A stretch of 6,484 bases of DNA from a bacterium (GTDB lineage: Bacteria; Bacteroidota; Bacteroidia; B-17B0; Aurantibacillaceae), in assembly GCA_027364695.1 (NCBI GenBank), contig DAHXOV010000048.1:1-6484 (forward strand), written 5' to 3'. Below, in pieces: positions 6,129 through 6,484 of this stretch (the first letter of the stretch is position 1; each line of letters begins with the position of its first letter). The notes beneath the pieces were generated by a model, which saw nothing but the letters and a program-made list of their open reading frames with translations, ran no database searches and was not told the DNA's origin. The position numbers and the translations under genes were made by a program.

Positions 6129-6484
6129 ACTTTCTCACTGTTCTTTGCTCTATACGTTTTTCATACTTTTCTCCCTGAAAAATTCTGTTTACAAAAACAC
6201 CTGGGGTATGTATTTGATCGGGCTCTAATTCTCCTGTTGGTACAAGTATTTCTACTTCTGCAATAGTGATTTTGCCTGCCATAGCCATCATTGGATTGAA
6301 ATTTCTAGCCGTAGAGCGATATATTAAGTTCCCCGCCGTATCCCCTTTCCACGCTTTGACTAAGGTGAAATCGGCTTCAAATGCATATTCTAAAAGATAT
6401 TCCTTCTCTTGTCCATTCAATGTAAATTTTCTTACCTCCTTAGCTTGTGCCAATTCCGTTCCTACTCCTACAGCTAAGTACAAA
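6121..6484 (-). CDS. scoA: 3-oxoacid CoA-transferase subunit A, 3' part (cut by window edge)
   Basis: The last about 120 residues of a CoA-transferase A subunit; the reading frame stays open to the right edge, so roughly the first half is missing. The apparent start near the edge is only an internal TTG. Recognisable family sequence: GVGTELAQ, then LEYAFEADFTLVKAWKGDTA, GNLIYRSTARNFNPMMAMAG, KITIAEVE, DQIHTPGVFVNRIFQGE and EKRIEQRTVRK. Family knowledge: the A2B2 or AB enzyme moves CoA between succinate and acetoacetate in the cytosol, linking ketone-body, fatty-acid and branched amino-acid breakdown to the TCA cycle. The catalytic glutamate lies in subunit B, so it cannot be checked here. The gene converges on the secreted unknown protein, with 19 bases between them, so scoB is not directly downstream. 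A related acid as substrate cannot be excluded. Confidence 0.92.
   Translation of the reverse strand, partial: LYLAVGVGTELAQAKEVRKFTLNGQEKEYLLEYAFEADFTLVKAWKGDTAGNLIYRSTARNFNPMMAMAGKITIAEVEILVPTGELEPDQIHTPGVFVNRIFQGEKYEKRIEQRTVRKCK

Noticed and set aside
1..6484. A novel defence, mobile or CRISPR-like system
   Set aside because: I saw no direct repeat arrays, transposase, integrase, toxin-antitoxin pair or foreign-looking base composition. All genes fit a Bacteroidota core or envelope background.

Overview
The window looks like an ordinary chromosomal stretch of a low-GC (about one third G+C by eye) member of the Bacteroidota, most likely of the Chitinophagales/Sphingobacteriales/Cytophagales kind. 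Several things point there. Two predicted proteins belong to families I know only from Bacteroidota (a DUF4294 protein and a secreted protein with WYG and GWDGN motifs). Exported proteins have signal peptides ending just before Gln (LSQ, LAQ). No start codon has a clear Shine-Dalgarno sequence. One intergenic region carries a TAnnTTTG-type -7 promoter element. The genus cannot be told from the sequence.

Layout: seven complete genes lie on the + strand, and one gene cut by the right edge lies on the - strand. From the left: a small outer-membrane beta-barrel-like protein (28-723); a cytosolic SH3 + NlpC/P60 (C40) peptidase (772-1605); xseA (1602-3074) and xseB (3064-3276), the two subunits of exodeoxyribonuclease VII; an exported DUF4294 protein (3349-3936); a GT4-type glycosyltransferase (4028-5188); an exported Bacteroidota protein of unknown function (5175-6101); and, convergent to these, the C-terminal half of the A subunit of a 3-oxoacid CoA-transferase, scoA (6121-6484). 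Coding density is very high: the longest gap is 91 bases, so no stretch over 300 bases lacks a gene.

How the genes work together: the C40 peptidase, xseA and xseB overlap in a chain (4-nt ATGA overlap, then 11 nt) and are probably translationally coupled, giving a housekeeping unit for murein-peptide recycling and DNA repair. The glycosyltransferase and the secreted unknown overlap by 14 nt and probably form a second unit, with a promoter-like TATATTTG just upstream. The convergent gene ends are separated by 19 bases and share an imperfect hairpin that may end transcription.

I found no mobile element, CRISPR array, RNA gene, toxin-antitoxin or defence system. The most interesting points are substitutions at expected active-site positions: Asn for a reported catalytic Asp in XseA, and loss of both glutamates of the EX7E motif in the glycosyltransferase. 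Both are probably clade or subfamily traits. Two conserved exported families here also have no known function.
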